A stretch of 64,000 bases of DNA, taken from NCBI RefSeq assembly GCF_003544895.1, contig NZ_CP032125.1, positions 2,680,001 through 2,744,000 on the forward strand. The letters run 5' to 3'. The DNA is from Profundibacter amoris (GTDB lineage: Bacteria; Pseudomonadota; Alphaproteobacteria; Rhodobacterales; Rhodobacteraceae). A model generated the notes under the pieces. The model was not told the origin of the DNA. It worked only from the letters and a program-made list of their open reading frames with translations, and searched no databases. This document shows, piece after piece, positions 8,532 through 15,787 of this stretch. The translations under genes were made by a program, and so were the position numbers. The stretch's first letter is position 1; each line of letters opens with the position of its first letter.

Positions 8532-8738
8532 ATGACTTCTGAACGCGCTGTGCTGGCCTTTGCCGGCATTATGGTCATCCTGTCTGTGATCCTGACAAAC
8601 TATGTTCACCCGGGCTTTATGTGGCTGACAATTTTTGTCGGGGCAAACCTGTTTCAATCTGCTTTCACCGGCTTTTGTCCGGCTGGCAAGATTTTCCAGA
8701 AACTGGGCTTCAAATCTTCCGAAGGCAGCTGCTGCTAA
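8532..8738 (+). CDS. Small DUF2892 (YgaP-like) inner-membrane protein
   Basis: A 68-residue protein with two hydrophobic helices (about 7-22 and 28-46) and the segment GANLFQSAFTGFCPAGKIFQKLG, characteristic of DUF2892, the membrane domain that in YgaP is fused to a rhodanese. Here the rhodanese is absent. A cysteine in TGFCPAG and a terminal CC could handle sulfane sulfur, which is inference from the YgaP family and from the SqrR-like operator in its promoter. The start ATG has AAAGGAATGAAAT before it. It is a single-gene unit ended by a hairpin at 8747-8774. Confidence 0.85.
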   Translation: MTSERAVLAFAGIMVILSVILTNYVHPGFMWLTIFVGANLFQSAFTGFCPAGKIFQKLGFKSSEGSCC

Positions 8739-8746
8739 TGATTGTC

Positions 8747-8774
8747 GGCGCACCCCCAATTTTCGGGGCGCGCC
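8747..8774. terminator. Hairpin between convergent genes
   Basis: A GC-rich stem of ten positions with one mismatch (8747-8756 with 8765-8774) and an 8-base loop lies between the DUF2892 gene and the convergent methyltransferase gene. There is no T-run, so intrinsic termination would be weak. Confidence 0.45.
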
Positions 8775-8775
8775 G

Positions 8776-9408
8776 CTAGCGCTTGCGAAACAGCGCTACA
8801 GATGATCGCGTCTGTTGCAACCTGGCCTCGGCCTGCTTGCCATACCCGCAGGTTTCAAAAATCTCGAACCCGTCGATCCTGCCTTTCAGCGAAGCGAATT
8901 TGGCCGCGAACCCGTTGGCCTTGTAAACCTCGGCATTGATTCCCAAAGCGAACAATGCCCCCGAACGGGCCAGCCGCAACAATTCGTCTATCGCCTCCGA
9001 TCCAACATGGCCGTGGGTAAAGGTGCCAACCGAAATCACCCCGCCATAGGACGAATCCGGAATATCGACCTGTCCGGTCAGGTCCCCCTGTATGATATTG
9101 CGATAACATCCTTTGGAGTCAGCGACGACCAGCATTTCATGTGATATGTCCAGCGCGTCTATGGGGGCCAAGCCATGCGCTGTGAGGGCTTCACCAACCA
9201 GGCCCGTGCCCGCCCCGACATCCAGTACAGGCATGTCCACGTCGCACCGCTTTGCGAACTGTTCGGCAATCAGTTGCGGATTTCGGTAATCATTGGCTTT
9301 GGCAAAGTCCTGATCGTAGGTTTTCGCCCACTCGCGATATAACGCGACCGAATCCTCGGGCGTTTTCAGCGCATAGGCTGCATCTCGATCCGGTTTTGAA
9401 TCTGCCAT
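8776..9408 (-). CDS. Class I SAM-dependent methyltransferase
   Basis: A 210-residue protein with SAM motif I VLDVGAGTGLVGEAL (about 61-75), an acidic post-motif LDISHEML (about 86-93) and a methyltransferase-11/25-like core. The N-terminal segment VALYREWAKTYDQDFAKANDYRNP resembles small-molecule methyltransferases of the Williams-Beuren-27-like group. The substrate is unknown. It lies 14 bases downstream of the CII-like regulator gene, on the same strand, so the two are likely co-transcribed. Confidence 0.8.
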   Translation of the reverse strand: MADSKPDRDAAYALKTPEDSVALYREWAKTYDQDFAKANDYRNPQLIAEQFAKRCDVDMPVLDVGAGTGLVGEALTAHGLAPIDALDISHEMLVVADSKGCYRNIIQGDLTGQVDIPDSSYGGVISVGTFTHGHVGSEAIDELLRLARSGALFALGINAEVYKANGFAAKFASLKGRIDGFEIFETCGYGKQAEARLQQTRSSVALFRKR

Positions 9409-9422
9409 ATTCCCTCGTAACC

Positions 9423-9881
9423 CTATACCGCATCATCCTCCAGATGCAGTTTCATATCCATCAACACATGCTGGAGTGCCAGTGTTTCGCGCAACAGGCG
9501 CTTGGCCTCGTTAATAGTGATCACGCCATCCTCGATGGCCTGTCCGTATTCCGTCATCAACATGGCAAATCTTTGCGACAGGGCAACCACATCCGCATTT
9601 ACCCCGCCCCCTTCCGGCATGTTGCGCTTTTCCAAATGGAAAGAAATCGTCACACCGGCCAGATCCGCCAGTGCTGAGGTCACATGCGGGTAATCTGCTT
9701 CCTGCTCAAGCGCAGCAGCAGCATCAAGCGGCATAAAGCGATCGGCATGTTCAACCGCGTCCGAATAGTACCGCCCAAGCGTCGCCTTTGACTTGCCCGT
9801 CAGCCGGCAGGCATTCTCGATACCTACATCCTTGACCAGGGCTTCGGTGTGCTTCTTTAGGTACTTCTTAACATCAACCAT
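9423..9881 (-). CDS. CII-like helix-turn-helix protein, function unknown
   Basis: A 152-residue protein. Residues 8-50 contain a putative helix-turn-helix (LVKDVGIENACRLTGKSKAT), followed by MPLDAAAALEQEADYPHVTSALADLAG, which resembles the tail of phage regulatory CII-type (CP76) domains, then a helical C-terminus. The ATG at 9881 has an AAGGAG SD. No phage genes flank it, so I read it as a domesticated or family-level chromosomal regulator. The DNA-binding assignment is tentative. Confidence 0.55.
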   Translation of the reverse strand: MVDVKKYLKKHTEALVKDVGIENACRLTGKSKATLGRYYSDAVEHADRFMPLDAAAALEQEADYPHVTSALADLAGVTISFHLEKRNMPEGGGVNADVVALSQRFAMLMTEYGQAIEDGVITINEAKRLLRETLALQHVLMDMKLHLEDDAV

Positions 9882-9969
9882 TTAAGACTCCTTGCAGGAT
9901 TCCCGATTTAGGGGGAATTGCCCATTTCTTTTCCCATTAATCATTTCCGACAGGTTTGTCATATAGAAA

Positions 9970-10165
9970 TCCAGTCCCGTGTTTTGGGATTGCAGTGAGT
10001 GGCCGGCGTTCCCGACGTTGGTATTGGGTGGGGTCTTCGTGCTTCTGTTGTGTGGGAGCAGCAGGGCCGGTGCAAACCGGCAGCGGCGCGGAAACCCTTT
10101 CTGTTTGTATCAGGTGCAGAGGTCCGGTTCATCCCCAGGCGTGAGCCAGTACCGGACCTCTTATT
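9970..10165 (+). ncRNA. Structured RNA region resembling a cobalamin riboswitch
   Basis: Between 9882 and 10285 there is no protein gene; the middle holds several clear RNA stems. They include a 6-bp hairpin closed by a GCAA loop (10066-10081), an 11-bp perfect stem (10118-10128 with 10151-10161) and, inside its loop, a small GGC-GTGA-GCC hairpin (10138-10147). In order, the segments GGGAG (10054-10058), CCGGTGCAAACCGG (10067-10080), a GGCGCGGAAACC stretch (10085-10096) and GAGCCAGTACCGGACC (10143-10158) parallel conserved blocks of cobalamin riboswitches, the last resembling the B12 box AGCCAGGAGACCTGCC. The typical GCAACTGT block is not intact. It could control tdk downstream, or be a separate small RNA ended by the 11-bp hairpin. 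Confidence 0.4.
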
Positions 10166-10285
10166 TCCCCGATTACCCTTGATATATTGGCTTTGGTCCG
10201 TTTGTTTCAACGGCATTCCCTTTCAGATACACTGTAAAACAAACCCGTCTTGCACATCTTTGACGGTTGCGGCAAAACTGCGTGC

Positions 10286-10864
10286 ATGGCTAAACTATAT
10301 TTTCACTATTCGACAATGAACGCCGGCAAATCGACGATTTTGCTGCAAGCCTCATACAACTATCGCGAACGCGGAATGCAGACCTATCTTATCACGGCCC
10401 GCCTGGATAATCGGGCCGGTGAAGCCAAGATCGCATCGCGAATCGGTATTGATGACGAGGCCGATACATTTGAAACCGGCGAAGATCTGTATGCCAAGAT
10501 CCAGACGCGGCTGGACCAAGGCCCCTGCGCCTGCATCTTTATCGACGAATCACAATTCCTGACCAAGGAACAGGTCTGGCAACTGGCCCGTGCAGTAGAT
10601 GATCTGAATGTGCCGGTGATGTGTTACGGCCTGCGGGTCGATTTTCAGGGCGAGCTGTTCCCCGGATCGGCCGCCCTGCTGGCACTGGCCGACGAAATGC
10701 GCGAGGCCCGCACGATCTGCCATTGCGGCAAGAAAGCAACGATGGTTGTGCGCATGGACGGGGACGGCAATGTGATCATCGACGGGGATCAGGTGCAGAT
10801 CGGCGGCAACGAAAGCTATTTGTCGCTGTGTCGCAAACACTGGCGGGAAGCGACAGGAAATTAG
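10286..10864 (+). CDS. tdk: Thymidine kinase
   Basis: A 192-residue type II (TK1-like) thymidine kinase, normal length. The P-loop is STMNAGKST (residues 9-17), the catalytic Glu lies in FIDESQFL, and the zinc-binding lasso shows CHCGKKA and a late CRKH. It phosphorylates thymidine to dTMP in the cytosolic salvage pathway. The start MAKLYFHYSTMNAGKS matches the family; an in-frame ATG-less extension upstream has no support. No strong SD is visible. The structured RNA region ends about 120 bases upstream. Confidence 0.95.
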   Translation: MAKLYFHYSTMNAGKSTILLQASYNYRERGMQTYLITARLDNRAGEAKIASRIGIDDEADTFETGEDLYAKIQTRLDQGPCACIFIDESQFLTKEQVWQLARAVDDLNVPVMCYGLRVDFQGELFPGSAALLALADEMREARTICHCGKKATMVVRMDGDGNVIIDGDQVQIGGNESYLSLCRKHWREATGN

Positions 10865-11020
10865 CAATTTCCGGCAGTTGCCCCTTGGCAATTCGGGCAA
10901 AGGTGGGTTTACTGCAAATCTGGAACGAAAACCACAGGGGCGATTGCAACAACCTATTCCTGCCTAACCCTTGTGAAATACGCGGACAAAACCACGAAAA
11001 CCTATCTACGGGAGAGAGAC

Positions 11021-12031
11021 ATGAAATTCACCAAAGGCTTCAAAGCTGCGATTCTGGGCGCCGCCCTTGTTGCAGGGGTCGCCACAACGGCCGCCGCACA
11101 AGAGCTGAAATTCTTTACCATCGGCACAGGCGGCACCGCCTATACCTATTATCCGGTTGGCGGCGTTATCGCGAATGCGATTTCCAAGCCCCCCGGATCG
11201 CGCCCCTGCGAAGAAGGCGGCAGCTGCGGTGTGGACGGTCTGATCGCATCGGCTGTTTCGTCGCGCGGTTCTGTCGACAACGTAAACGCCATCATTTCCG
11301 GCCTGCGCAACTCGGGTTTTGCCCAGTCGGACGTGGCTTACTGGGCCTATACCGGCACCGGCACCATGGAAGGCAAAGCACCCGCAGAAGACCTGCGCAC
11401 CATTGCCGCCCTGTTTGAAGAGCACATCCATCTGGTGGCGCTGGCTGACAGCGGCATCAATTCGGTTGCCGATCTGAAAGGCAAACGCGTGTCTTTGGAC
11501 GAGCCTGGCTCGGGCACATATGTTGATGCCAACATGATCCTCGAGGCTGCCGGTGTTTCTTCTGACGACATCACGGCCGAAGCCCTGAAGGGCGGCGCTG
11601 CCGCCGAAGCCCTGCGCAACGGCAAGATCGACGCTTTCTTTGTGGTTGCCGGTTACCCGACCGGATCGCTGGTGGAACTGGCCTCGGCCGCTGACATCAA
11701 ACTGGTGCCGATCGACGGTCCTGCTGCCGATGCACTGACCGAAAAATACGGCTTCTTCGCCAAATCCGATATTCCCGAAGGTGCTTATGAAGGCATTGCA
11801 ACCACGCCCACCGTGGCCGTTGGCGCGCAGTGGTTCACATCCGCCAAGGAAGATGACGAGCTGATCTACCAGATCACCAAGGCACTGTGGAACGAAAAGT
11901 CCCGCAAATTGCTGGACGTGGGCCACGCCAAGGGCAAAAGCATCACGCTGGAAACCGCTCTGAACGGTATCGGTGTGCCGCTGCACCCGGGTGCCGAGCG
12001 TTTCTACAAAGAAGTCGGGCTAATCAAATAA
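11021..12031 (+). CDS. TAXI family TRAP transporter solute-binding protein
   Basis: A 336-residue periplasmic binding protein with a signal peptide (residues 1-25, ending TTAAAQE) and the TAXI-family opening FFTIGTGGTAYTYYPVGGVIANAIS. It carries solute, typically a dicarboxylate, glutamate-like or other carboxylate, to the fused permease encoded next. The ATG at 11021 follows GGGAGAGAG. A strong hairpin follows the stop codon, which would give more binding protein than permease. The ligand cannot be read from the sequence. Confidence 0.9.
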   Translation: MKFTKGFKAAILGAALVAGVATTAAAQELKFFTIGTGGTAYTYYPVGGVIANAISKPPGSRPCEEGGSCGVDGLIASAVSSRGSVDNVNAIISGLRNSGFAQSDVAYWAYTGTGTMEGKAPAEDLRTIAALFEEHIHLVALADSGINSVADLKGKRVSLDEPGSGTYVDANMILEAAGVSSDDITAEALKGGAAAEALRNGKIDAFFVVAGYPTGSLVELASAADIKLVPIDGPAADALTEKYGFFAKSDIPEGAYEGIATTPTVAVGAQWFTSAKEDDELIYQITKALWNEKSRKLLDVGHAKGKSITLETALNGIGVPLHPGAERFYKEVGLIK

Positions 12032-12051
12032 GCCTGCTTTGACCAGATACT

Positions 12052-12083
12052 GGCCCGGGTGTATTTCTGCGCCCGGGCCTTTT
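12052..12083 (+). terminator. Attenuating hairpin between TRAP binding protein and permease
   Basis: An 8-bp perfect stem GGCCCGGG / CCCGGGCC (12052-12059, 12072-12079), a 12-base loop and TTTT (12080-12083). It has the form of an intrinsic terminator and sits 20 bases after the binding-protein stop, with the permease start at 12088 right behind it, so partial read-through is expected. Confidence 0.75.
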
Positions 12084-12087
12084 GCAT

Positions 12088-12648
12088 ATGACGGAACCCC
12101 ATGCGATGCCCACAGAACCCATCCCCGAACTGACCCCTGAACAACTTGCCGAGATCGAGCGCGAGTACGATCCAGAATTGGCCTTTCGCCAGACCGGCAA
12201 AGCCCTGACCATGTTCATCACCACCGCGCTGGTGGCGATGTCGGTCTATCATTTCTATGCCTCGGGCTTTGGCCTGATCCGCGAATTGCTGCACCGCGGC
12301 ATTCACCTGTCCTTTGTGCTGGGGCTGGTGTTTTTGCTGTTCTCGTGGCGGCGTTCGGATGCCGGTGTGCTGGCTCCGCCCACATGGTATCGCTTCAGCG
12401 GTGTTTCCATCCTTGATATGGTCTTTTCCTTTCTGGCCGTTGGCGCGTCGCTTTACCTGCCGCTGCTGCCGCCGGAAATCGTTGCCGAACGCGTCGGCAA
12501 CCCGTCCCAGGGCGATGTGTTCATGGGCACCGCCCTGCTGGTGCTGGTGCTCGAGGCTGCACGCCGCTCGATCGGGCCGACCCTGCCGATCATCGCCATG
12601 ATCTTTATCGCCTTCGCCATCTTTGGCCCCTACGCGCCGGCGCATTGA
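12088..12648 (+). CDS. TAXI TRAP fused permease, N-terminal part (split by frameshift)
   Basis: A 186-residue product forming the first part of a TAXI TRAP 4TM/12TM fusion permease: a charged N-terminus (ELTPEQLAEIEREYDP) and membrane helices around residues 35-60, 70-90, 110-130 and 165-182. It stops at a TGA (12646-12648) inside GPYAPAH, exactly where fused homologues continue into the segment encoded in the -1 frame at 12645. Together the two pieces make about 685 residues, the expected size of the intact fusion. The ATG at 12088 lies directly behind the attenuator hairpin, without a visible SD; a TTG at 12082 is the alternative. Confidence 0.75.
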   Translation: MTEPHAMPTEPIPELTPEQLAEIEREYDPELAFRQTGKALTMFITTALVAMSVYHFYASGFGLIRELLHRGIHLSFVLGLVFLLFSWRRSDAGVLAPPTWYRFSGVSILDMVFSFLAVGASLYLPLLPPEIVAERVGNPSQGDVFMGTALLVLVLEAARRSIGPTLPIIAMIFIAFAIFGPYAPAH

Positions 12649-14141
12649 AACACGGCGGTACCAGCTGGCTGGGCCTGATCAACCACCTTTATATGACCAA
12701 TCAGGGCATCTACGGCATCGCCATTGGCGTGATGGCGCAATATGTGTTCCTGTTCATCCTGTTCGGTGTGCTGGCCACAAGGATCGGCCTTGGGCAATTG
12801 TTTATCGACATCGCCATGGTCATCGCCGGCCGCTATTCCGGCGGCCCTGCCAAGGTGGCGATTTTCTCGTCCGCCTTCATGGGCACGATTTCCGGCTCCT
12901 CTATCGCCAACACCGTGACCACCGGCGCGCTGACCATTCCGGCGATGAAAAAGGTCGGCTACCCCGCTCATTTCGCCGGCGCGGTCGAGGCCACGTCCTC
13001 GACCGGTGGCCAGATCACCCCGCCCATTCTGGGAGCGGCAGCGTTTATCATGGTGGAATACCTTGAAATCCCGCTGCGCGATGTTCTGGCCGCGGCGCTG
13101 TTTCCGGCATTGCTGCACTATTTCGGTATCTTCACCATGGTACATCTTGAGGCCAAAAAGCTGGGCCTACGCGGTTTGAAAGCCGAAGAGCTGCCCAAAT
13201 TGGGCATTGTGCTGAAACAGCACTGGCTGTCGATCATCCCGCTGGGCATTCTGGTTTACCTGATCCTGTCAGGGCGCACCCCCGATTTTGCCGCCGTCTA
13301 CGGCATCATCGCCTGCGTGGTTGTCGGTTTCCTCAATCCGGTCAACCGCCTGTCGATTGCGGATCTGTGGGATTCGCTGGCCGCCGGGGCCAAGAACACC
13401 CTTGCTGTCGGAGCCGCTGCGGCCTGTGTTGGTATCATCGTTGGCGTCGTCACTCTGACAGGTGTCGGTTTCCGTCTGGGTTATGTTGTGGTGCAAACCG
13501 CGACCGACATCGGCGCATCTATCAGCGCGATCTACCCGTTCAGCTATTTCGAGGTTGGACAATGGGCGCTGTTTGTTTCGCTGATCCTGATTGCGATTGC
13601 CTGTATCATCATGGGGGCCGGCATTCCGACCACCGCGACCTATATCATTCTGGTCGCCGTTGCCGCGCCTGCCTTGGCCGTATTGCAGGTGCAGCCGCTG
13701 GTGTCGCACTTCTTTGTCTTTTATTACGGCGTTCTGGCCGACATCACCCCGCCCGTGGCGCTGGCCGCCTATGCGGCGGCGGGGATTGCCGGATCGAACC
13801 CGTTCAAGACAGGCAACACCGCGTTCCGGCTGGGTATTGCCAAGGCGCTGGTGCCTTTTGTGTTCGTCTACTCGCCAGCCTTGCTGCTGGTGGCGGACGG
13901 GTTCACCTGGTATTCCTTTGCCATCACCCTGCTGGGCGCGATGATGGGGATCGGCAGCATGGGCACCGCCTTTGCCGGCTACTTCATCGCACCGCTGACA
14001 ATGGTTGAACGCTGGTGGATTGCCCTCGTATCCTTCCTGTTCATCGCGCCGGGTCTGACGACCATGGCCGTTGGCCTGGTGCTGTTGCTGCCCATCGCCT
14101 TGCTGCAAATCAAGCGCCGCAATGCGCTGGCAATGGCCTAA
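12645..14141 (+). CDS. TAXI TRAP fused permease, DctM-like part (split by frameshift)
   Basis: A 498-codon frame carrying the large TRAP membrane domain (DctM-like) with about a dozen helices and signatures such as SSIANTVTTGALTIPAMKK and GQITPPILGAAAFIMVEY, followed by GAGIPTTATYIILV. It opens at TTG (12645) with no SD and begins with LKHGGTSW, which in fused homologues follows directly on the preceding frame. So one missing base near 12640-12650 best explains the split: a true mutation, an assembly error, or recoding. If translated independently, coupling through the TTGA overlap would be needed. Confidence 0.8.
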   Translation: MKHGGTSWLGLINHLYMTNQGIYGIAIGVMAQYVFLFILFGVLATRIGLGQLFIDIAMVIAGRYSGGPAKVAIFSSAFMGTISGSSIANTVTTGALTIPAMKKVGYPAHFAGAVEATSSTGGQITPPILGAAAFIMVEYLEIPLRDVLAAALFPALLHYFGIFTMVHLEAKKLGLRGLKAEELPKLGIVLKQHWLSIIPLGILVYLILSGRTPDFAAVYGIIACVVVGFLNPVNRLSIADLWDSLAAGAKNTLAVGAAAACVGIIVGVVTLTGVGFRLGYVVVQTATDIGASISAIYPFSYFEVGQWALFVSLILIAIACIIMGAGIPTTATYIILVAVAAPALAVLQVQPLVSHFFVFYYGVLADITPPVALAAYAAAGIAGSNPFKTGNTAFRLGIAKALVPFVFVYSPALLLVADGFTWYSFAITLLGAMMGIGSMGTAFAGYFIAPLTMVERWWIALVSFLFIAPGLTTMAVGLVLLLPIALLQIKRRNALAMA

Positions 14142-14147
14142 AACAAG

Positions 14148-14187
14148 AACGGCGCAGCGGGGAAACCTGCTGCGCCGTTGTTCAATT
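14148..14187 (+). terminator. Intrinsic terminator of the TRAP operon
   Basis: An 11-bp perfect stem (14148-14158 with 14169-14179), a 10-base loop and a moderately T-rich tail (GTTCAATTTCTT). It follows the permease stop by 7 bases. Confidence 0.75.
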
Positions 14188-14206
14188 TCTTAAAAGAATA
14201 GCTTGC

Positions 14207-14479
14207 TTACAACAGGGCAGCGCGAAGAATTCCAAAGCACCCGATCAGCAACAGCGCCCAGTTACTAGCTGTAATATGCAGATGCCATTTCCCAAGTATC
14301 GCCAGTATAATCCACATAATGGCCAGGACAAGTAAGGTTCCAAAAATTCCACCCAACAAAAAGAAATTCAACATACCGTCCATGCCGTAACCTAAAAGAT
14401 ATTTGGACAGCGCATTGCTTAAACCGTAAAAACCGGCCAGCCACAGGGTTGTTATTTTTGATGACATATCAAATTTCAT
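14207..14479 (-). CDS. Small hypothetical membrane protein
   Basis: A 90-residue protein with three hydrophobic segments (about 10-30, 36-62 and 70-88) and a short charged N-terminus, so it is probably an integral inner-membrane protein. AGCAGGT lies before the ATG at 14479. It is 11 bases downstream of the hydroxyacid dehydrogenase gene, on the same strand. I do not recognise the family. Confidence 0.6.
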   Translation of the reverse strand: MKFDMSSKITTLWLAGFYGLSNALSKYLLGYGMDGMLNFFLLGGIFGTLLVLAIMWIILAILGKWHLHITASNWALLLIGCFGILRAALL

Positions 14480-14489
14480 TTACGACCTG

Positions 14490-15446
14490 CTAAACCTTGT
14501 TTGGTGTTTCTCTGCCTGCGAAAAACGCGCGCAGGTTTTCAACCGCCATCATCCCCATATTCGTGCGCACCTCTTGGGCATTGGTGCCCAGATGCGGCAA
14601 CAGAACCACGTTATCCAGCGCCTTCAGGGCATCGGGCACATGCGGTTCCTGTTCGTAAACATCCAGCCCCGCACCAGCAATCTGCCCACTCTGCAAGGCC
14701 GCAATCAGCGCCGCCTCGTCAATCACATCCCCGCGCGAGATATTGACCAGACAGGCATGCGGCTGCATCGCCTTTAGCGCGGCCCCGTCAATCAGATGAT
14801 GCGATTCAGCACTACCCGGCACCGCCAGCACAACCACATCCGCCGCCGCCATCACATCGGCCAGTGATCCCAGCTGTTTTGCAGGCACCCCCGCATCCGC
14901 CACCGTCGAGCGGTTGTGAAACACCACATCCATGCCAAACCCGTGATGGCACCGCCGCGCAATCGCCTTGCCAATCCGGCCCATGCCGATAATCCCGACC
15001 GTCTTGCCGCCAATGTGCATCCCCAGCATCTGCACCGGATGCCAGCCGTTCCAGTTACCCGAGCGCACCAGCCGTTCCCCCTCGCCCGCCCGCCGCGCCG
15101 TCATCAGGATCAGCGTCATGGCAATGTCGGCAGTGGCATCGGTCACAGCCCCCGGTGTGTTGGTCACGGTAATGCCCCTGGCCGTGGCCGCGGCCACGTC
15201 GATGTGGTTATACCCCACCCCGAAATTCGCCAGTATCTTGCAGCGCGGTTCATCCACCCGCCCGATGGCATCCGCCGTTAAAGCATCGCCCAGCGTCGGC
15301 AAAACCGCATCATAGCCCATCAGGGCAGCCGAGGCTTCGTCCTCGCTCATCGGCTGTGTCGTTGGGCGCAGGGTGACGTCGTATTCCGCCCGCAAAACCT
15401 GCATCACCGGTTCCGTCAGGGCGCGCGAGACCAGCAAGCGTTTCAT
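14490..15446 (-). CDS. D-2-hydroxyacid dehydrogenase (glyoxylate/hydroxypyruvate reductase type)
   Basis: A 318-residue NAD(P)H-dependent oxidoreductase. Seen: NFGVGYNHIDVAAA (about 75-88), the Rossmann motif GIIGMGRIGKAIARR, the arginine in VNISRGDVIDEAAL and the catalytic HLGTNAQEVR near the C-terminus, all typical of the glyoxylate reductase/phosphoglycerate dehydrogenase superfamily. It reduces a 2-keto acid such as glyoxylate or hydroxypyruvate; the exact substrate is not fixed. The ATG at 15446 overlaps the csaA stop (TGATG), so it is the third gene of proC-csaA-dehydrogenase. Confidence 0.85.
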   Translation of the reverse strand: MKRLLVSRALTEPVMQVLRAEYDVTLRPTTQPMSEDEASAALMGYDAVLPTLGDALTADAIGRVDEPRCKILANFGVGYNHIDVAAATARGITVTNTPGAVTDATADIAMTLILMTARRAGEGERLVRSGNWNGWHPVQMLGMHIGGKTVGIIGMGRIGKAIARRCHHGFGMDVVFHNRSTVADAGVPAKQLGSLADVMAAADVVVLAVPGSAESHHLIDGAALKAMQPHACLVNISRGDVIDEAALIAALQSGQIAGAGLDVYEQEPHVPDALKALDNVVLLPHLGTNAQEVRTNMGMMAVENLRAFFAGRETPNKV

Positions 15447-15787
15447 CAATGCATCCTTCCGCCGTTGGGCACCACCTGATCCGGTGCCAGCAGCACAATC
15501 GCCCCATCGGCATCCGGCACACCCAGCACCAGAACCTCGGACATGAATTTACCGATCTGGCGCGGCGGGAAATTCACCACCGCCACCACTTGCCGCCCGA
15601 TCAGGGTCTGCGGCGTGTAATGGTCGGTGATCTGGGCCGAGGTCTTGCGCTCGCCGATCTCGCCGCCGAAATCCACCCACAGCTTGATCGCCGGTTTGCG
15701 TGCCTCGGGGTAGGGTTCGGCCCGCAGCACGGTGCCGACACGGATATCCACCTTCAGAAAATCGTCAAAATCCAGATCATTGCTCAT
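15446..15787 (-). CDS. csaA: CsaA-type tRNA-binding protein
   Basis: A 113-residue single-domain protein of the tRNA-binding OB-fold (the domain at the end of MetRS and in Arc1p/EMAP-II). Motifs KVDIRVGTVLRAEPYPEARKP and QIGKFMSEVLVLG are those of CsaA, reported as a tRNA-binding protein with chaperone-like activity. It overlaps proC (ATGA at 15784-15787) upstream and the dehydrogenase downstream. Confidence 0.9.
   Translation of the reverse strand: MSNDLDFDDFLKVDIRVGTVLRAEPYPEARKPAIKLWVDFGGEIGERKTSAQITDHYTPQTLIGRQVVAVVNFPPRQIGKFMSEVLVLGVPDADGAIVLLAPDQVVPNGGRMH

Noticed and set aside
9423-9881. Prophage remnant because of the CII-like gene.
   Set aside because: No integrase, structural or lysis genes, no tRNA-flanking att repeat and no composition change nearby.
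9970-10165. 6S RNA, SRP RNA or RNase P RNA for the structured region.
   Set aside because: The length suits 6S RNA, but a strong local 3' hairpin does not fit the rod structure, and the SRP (GGTCAGGTCCGGAAGG) and RNase P (GAGGAAAGTCCGG) signatures are absent.
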